Positions 6,521-8,051 of a DNA stretch of 8,051 bases are shown in pieces. Position 1 is the stretch's first letter; each line of letters starts with the position of its first letter. Source of the DNA: Bacillota bacterium (lineage in GTDB: Bacteria > Bacillota > Clostridia > Christensenellales > Aristaeellaceae); contig JAEWNM010000033.1 of NCBI GenBank assembly GCA_023392755.1, forward strand, positions 1 through 8,051, read 5' to 3'. Under the pieces are notes generated by a model. It did no database searches and had not been told where the DNA came from. It saw nothing but the letters and a program-made list of their open reading frames with translations. The position numbers and the translations under genes are program-made.

Positions 6521-6540
6521 TTTCCGAATAGAATCGGAAA
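6521..6540. repeat. Inverted repeat upstream of the secreted-protein gene
   Basis: TTTCCGA (6521-6527) and TCGGAAA (6534-6540) form a perfect 7-bp dyad around 6 nt. It lies 20 nt upstream of the start at 6501, next to the weak ribosome binding site. It could be an operator or a hairpin in the mRNA leader; no poly-T follows, so it is not a terminator. Confidence 0.5.
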
Positions 6541-6563
6541 ACGTCTTTTTATTCGACGCCGGC

Positions 6564-6613
6564 AAAAAAAGTCCTTCCGCAATTTCGAAATTTCATTTGC
6601 CAAATGCGGAAGG
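6564..6613 (-). terminator. Intrinsic terminator after dinB
   Basis: On the minus strand CCTTCCGCA (6613-6605) pairs with TGCGGAAGG (6581-6573), and three further A-T pairs can form beyond a single bulged T. An ACTTTTTTT tract follows. It begins about 25 nt after the dinB stop. The loop holds two further dyads, CATTTG/CAAATG and AATTTCGAAATT. Confidence 0.88.
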
Positions 6614-6637
6614 CTGGATTCCACCATACCGTATATC

Positions 6638-7846
6638 CTAATCCTGGCGCTTAAGGATGTCGGAGGAAAGCACCGTGCCCACCGTTACGGCTTCCCGGCC
6701 ATAGCGGCATCGCACACTGTCGATGGCCGCCTCCAGCCTGGTTTGCTTTTCCTGACGCCTGGCCTCCGCCGGGAACAGGCTGATCTGACAGCCGCCCTCC
6801 TCCTTCAGGCACAGGCTTCCGGCCGTTACCGTAAGTGTGCGGATGGGGGCGTTAGTGTTCCAGGATCGGCACAAAAGAGGCAGTGCGGCCTCATACAGCT
6901 CCCTTGATGTCTGAACAGCGCCGGGGAGCTGCGCCTGCCGGGAGATGGTCTTCAAATCAGGGTCCTTGATATGCAAGGCGATGGACCGGGCCATCAGCCC
7001 ATGGCGGCGAAGCCTGGCTCCCACGCTGTCGCACAGCATCAAAAGGCCCGCCTTCACATCCTCCAGGCTTTTCAGGTCCCGGCAAAAGGTGATGCCGTTG
7101 CCCACGCTTTTCACCGGGTCTCCCTCCCCGGGGTGGAGCACGGGGCTTTCATCCAGCCCGTTGGCCTGATGCCAGAGGGCTTCTCCCCCCGCGCCCAGCA
7201 GCCGCGTCAAATGCTCTACAGGCGTGTTGGCAAGCTCGCCCACGGTGGTGATAAAGTTTTTTCTGAGCACCTCTTTGGCCGCCTTGCCCACATACATCAT
7301 GGCCTCCACCGGCAGGGGGTGGAGTATGCTTCGAAAATTATCCCGGGTGATGACAGTGGTGGCGTTTGGCTTTTTGTAATCTGATCCCATTTTCGCAAAC
7401 AGCTTGTTGAAGGATACACCTACGGATATGGTAAGCTCCAGCTCCTCCCACACCCGGCGGCGCAGCGTATCGGCAATATTCCGCCCCGTGCCGAAAAGCC
7501 GCCGGCTGTCCGTAACGTCCAGATACGATTCATCTATGGAGCACGATTCCACCTGATCGGTATACTGGGCATAGATCTCGTTGATTCTGCGGCAATAATC
7601 CTCGTACTTGTCGCCATGGGGCGGCACCAGAACAAGACCGGGGCATTTGCGCCTGGCCTGCCAAATGGTTTCCGCCGTTGCGACGCCATATTTTTTGGCC
7701 AGTTCATTTTTGGCCAAAATGATGCCGTGGCGGCTGTCCGGATCGCCGCACACCGCCATAGGCACCTTACGAAGTTCGGGATGCTCAATGCATTCCACCG
7801 AAGCGAAGTAGCTGTTGCAATCGCAGTGCAGGATGACCCTGTCCAT
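6638..7846 (-). CDS. dinB: Y-family DNA polymerase IV (translesion synthesis)
   Basis: Error-prone polymerase that copies past damaged template bases at stalled forks. It has 402 residues. The catalytic palm is intact: Asp9 in HCDCNSYFASVE (7-18) and Asp105-Glu106 in SIDESYLDVT (103-112). Phe14 aligns with the steric-gate residue that excludes ribonucleotides. SVGVSFNKLFAKMGSDYKKP (141-160) is the conserved palm-thumb stretch of the family. The little-finger domain follows from about 245. QISLFP at 354-359 matches the beta-clamp-binding motif QxxLF, here followed by about 45 residues rather than ending the protein. The start at 7846 has GGAGGG (7853-7858) 6 nt upstream. It appears monocistronic, with its own SOS-type promoter and terminator. 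The N-x-Y form of the first motif resembles the Bacillus YqjH/YqjW group more than E. coli DinB. Confidence 0.95.
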   Translation of the reverse strand: MDRVILHCDCNSYFASVECIEHPELRKVPMAVCGDPDSRHGIILAKNELAKKYGVATAETIWQARRKCPGLVLVPPHGDKYEDYCRRINEIYAQYTDQVESCSIDESYLDVTDSRRLFGTGRNIADTLRRRVWEELELTISVGVSFNKLFAKMGSDYKKPNATTVITRDNFRSILHPLPVEAMMYVGKAAKEVLRKNFITTVGELANTPVEHLTRLLGAGGEALWHQANGLDESPVLHPGEGDPVKSVGNGITFCRDLKSLEDVKAGLLMLCDSVGARLRRHGLMARSIALHIKDPDLKTISRQAQLPGAVQTSRELYEAALPLLCRSWNTNAPIRTLTVTAGSLCLKEEGGCQISLFPAEARRQEKQTRLEAAIDSVRCRYGREAVTVGTVLSSDILKRQD

Positions 7847-7862
7847 CCCCAGCCCTCCATTT

Positions 7863-7880
7863 TAAGAACATTTGTTCTTA
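7863..7880. promoter_or_regulatory. LexA (SOS) box of dinB
   Basis: TAAGAACA and TGTTCTTA form an 8-bp dyad around TT, containing GAAC-ATTT-GTTC, the core of the Firmicute LexA site (CGAAC-N4-GTTCG type). It directly abuts the -10 hexamer and covers the predicted start site of dinB, so bound LexA would block initiation. Confidence 0.88.
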
Positions 7881-7908
7881 TTGTATCACATGGCAAAAAA
7901 GCTTTCAA
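7880..7908 (-). promoter_or_regulatory. Sigma-A promoter of dinB
   Basis: On the minus strand TTGAAA (7908-7903), a 17-bp spacer and TACAAT (7885-7880); the start is expected near 7873, inside the LexA box. Confidence 0.85.
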
Positions 7909-7920
7909 GAGGGGAAGCAA

Positions 7921-7938
7921 GGCAAAAAAAAGTTTGCC
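7921..7938. repeat. A-tract inverted repeat between divergent promoters
   Basis: GGCAAA (7921-7926) and TTTGCC (7933-7938) flank six bases that continue an 8-base A run. The dyad extends imperfectly to GCAAGGCAAA / TTTGCCAAGC. It lies between the two -35 elements and could be a regulator site or merely bent DNA. Confidence 0.4.
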
Positions 7939-7945
7939 AAGCCGC

Positions 7946-7976
7946 TTGACATTAACGTTACGTAAAGGTTTATGCT
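7946..7976 (+). promoter_or_regulatory. MerR-type promoter with 19-bp spacer and operator dyad
   Basis: TTGACA (7946-7951), a 19-bp spacer and TATGCT (7971-7976). The over-long spacer is the hallmark of promoters activated by MerR-family proteins through DNA distortion. An imperfect dyad fills it: ACATTAACGT (7949-7958) and ACGTAAAGGT (7960-7969) around one T, with 8 of 10 positions symmetric. It lies immediately upstream of a merR-like gene, so autoregulation is likely. Confidence 0.82.
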
Positions 7977-7999
7977 AATGGTGCCGGGAGGAATGCAAG

Positions 8000-8051
8000 A
8001 TGGAATATACCGTTTTGAAACTGGGGAAATTGGCCGGAATCAGCACCCGCA
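8000..8051 (+). CDS. MerR-family transcriptional regulator (partial, N-terminus only)
   Basis: Only 17 codons are visible. They read YTVLKLGKLAGIST from residue 3, the start of a MerR winged helix-turn-helix (compare YTVGELAKLAGVSVRTL). GGGAGGAA (7986-7993) lies 6 nt before the ATG at 8000. The 19-bp-spacer promoter with its dyad upstream supports the family call independently. The effector-binding domain is beyond the window, so the ligand (drug, metal, oxidant) cannot be judged. It is divergent from dinB. Confidence 0.8.
   Translation, partial: MEYTVLKLGKLAGISTR

Noticed and set aside
6502..6627. Longer form of the secreted protein starting at 6627
   Set aside because: It would put the dinB terminator inside the coding region and bury the signal peptide behind 42 basic residues.

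Overview
The window looks like the chromosome of a fairly GC-rich Firmicute, probably a clostridial (Oscillospiraceae-like) anaerobe. The clues are strong AGGAGG-type ribosome binding sites, sigma-A promoters, a GAAC-N4-GTTC SOS box, a Thermotoga/Firmicute-type DAHP synthase and the clostridial form of chorismate synthase. I cannot name the species from sequence alone. Almost everything is on the minus strand, so the biology reads from right to left.

Right end (about 7847-8051): a divergent intergenic region. A partial MerR-family regulator starts at 8000 on the plus strand, behind a promoter with the 19-bp spacer typical of MerR-controlled promoters. On the minus strand a good sigma-A promoter, with a LexA/SOS box over its start site, drives dinB (6638-7846), a Y-family translesion polymerase. 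A strong intrinsic terminator follows dinB. Next comes a secreted protein of unknown function built from two tandem copies of one domain (5404-6501).

Left two thirds (1-5376): a chorismate/phenylalanine operon on the minus strand in the order DAHP synthase (aroF), 3-dehydroquinate synthase (aroB), EPSP synthase (aroA), chorismate synthase (aroC), prephenate dehydratase (pheA, cut by the window edge). The genes are nearly fused: a 14-nt gap, then overlaps of 13, 4 and 13 nt. Together they cover the first two steps and the last two steps to chorismate, plus the first Phe-specific step after prephenate. aroD, aroE, aroK, chorismate mutase and tyrA are not in the window.

The most interesting part is the 234-nt leader of this operon (about 5108-5341). 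It begins at a perfect-consensus promoter (TTGACA-17-TATAAT). It encodes a 37-codon leader peptide with a good ribosome binding site, in which 5 of the 13 codons from 10 to 22 are Phe or Tyr. It ends in an intrinsic terminator before the aroF ribosome binding site. A segment near the end of the leader ORF can form a continuous 13-bp helix with the 5' arm and loop of that terminator, so antiterminator and terminator exclude each other. This is the architecture of a ribosome-mediated attenuator sensing Phe/Tyr supply. It would act on top of the predicted feedback domains of the DAHP synthase and the prephenate dehydratase.
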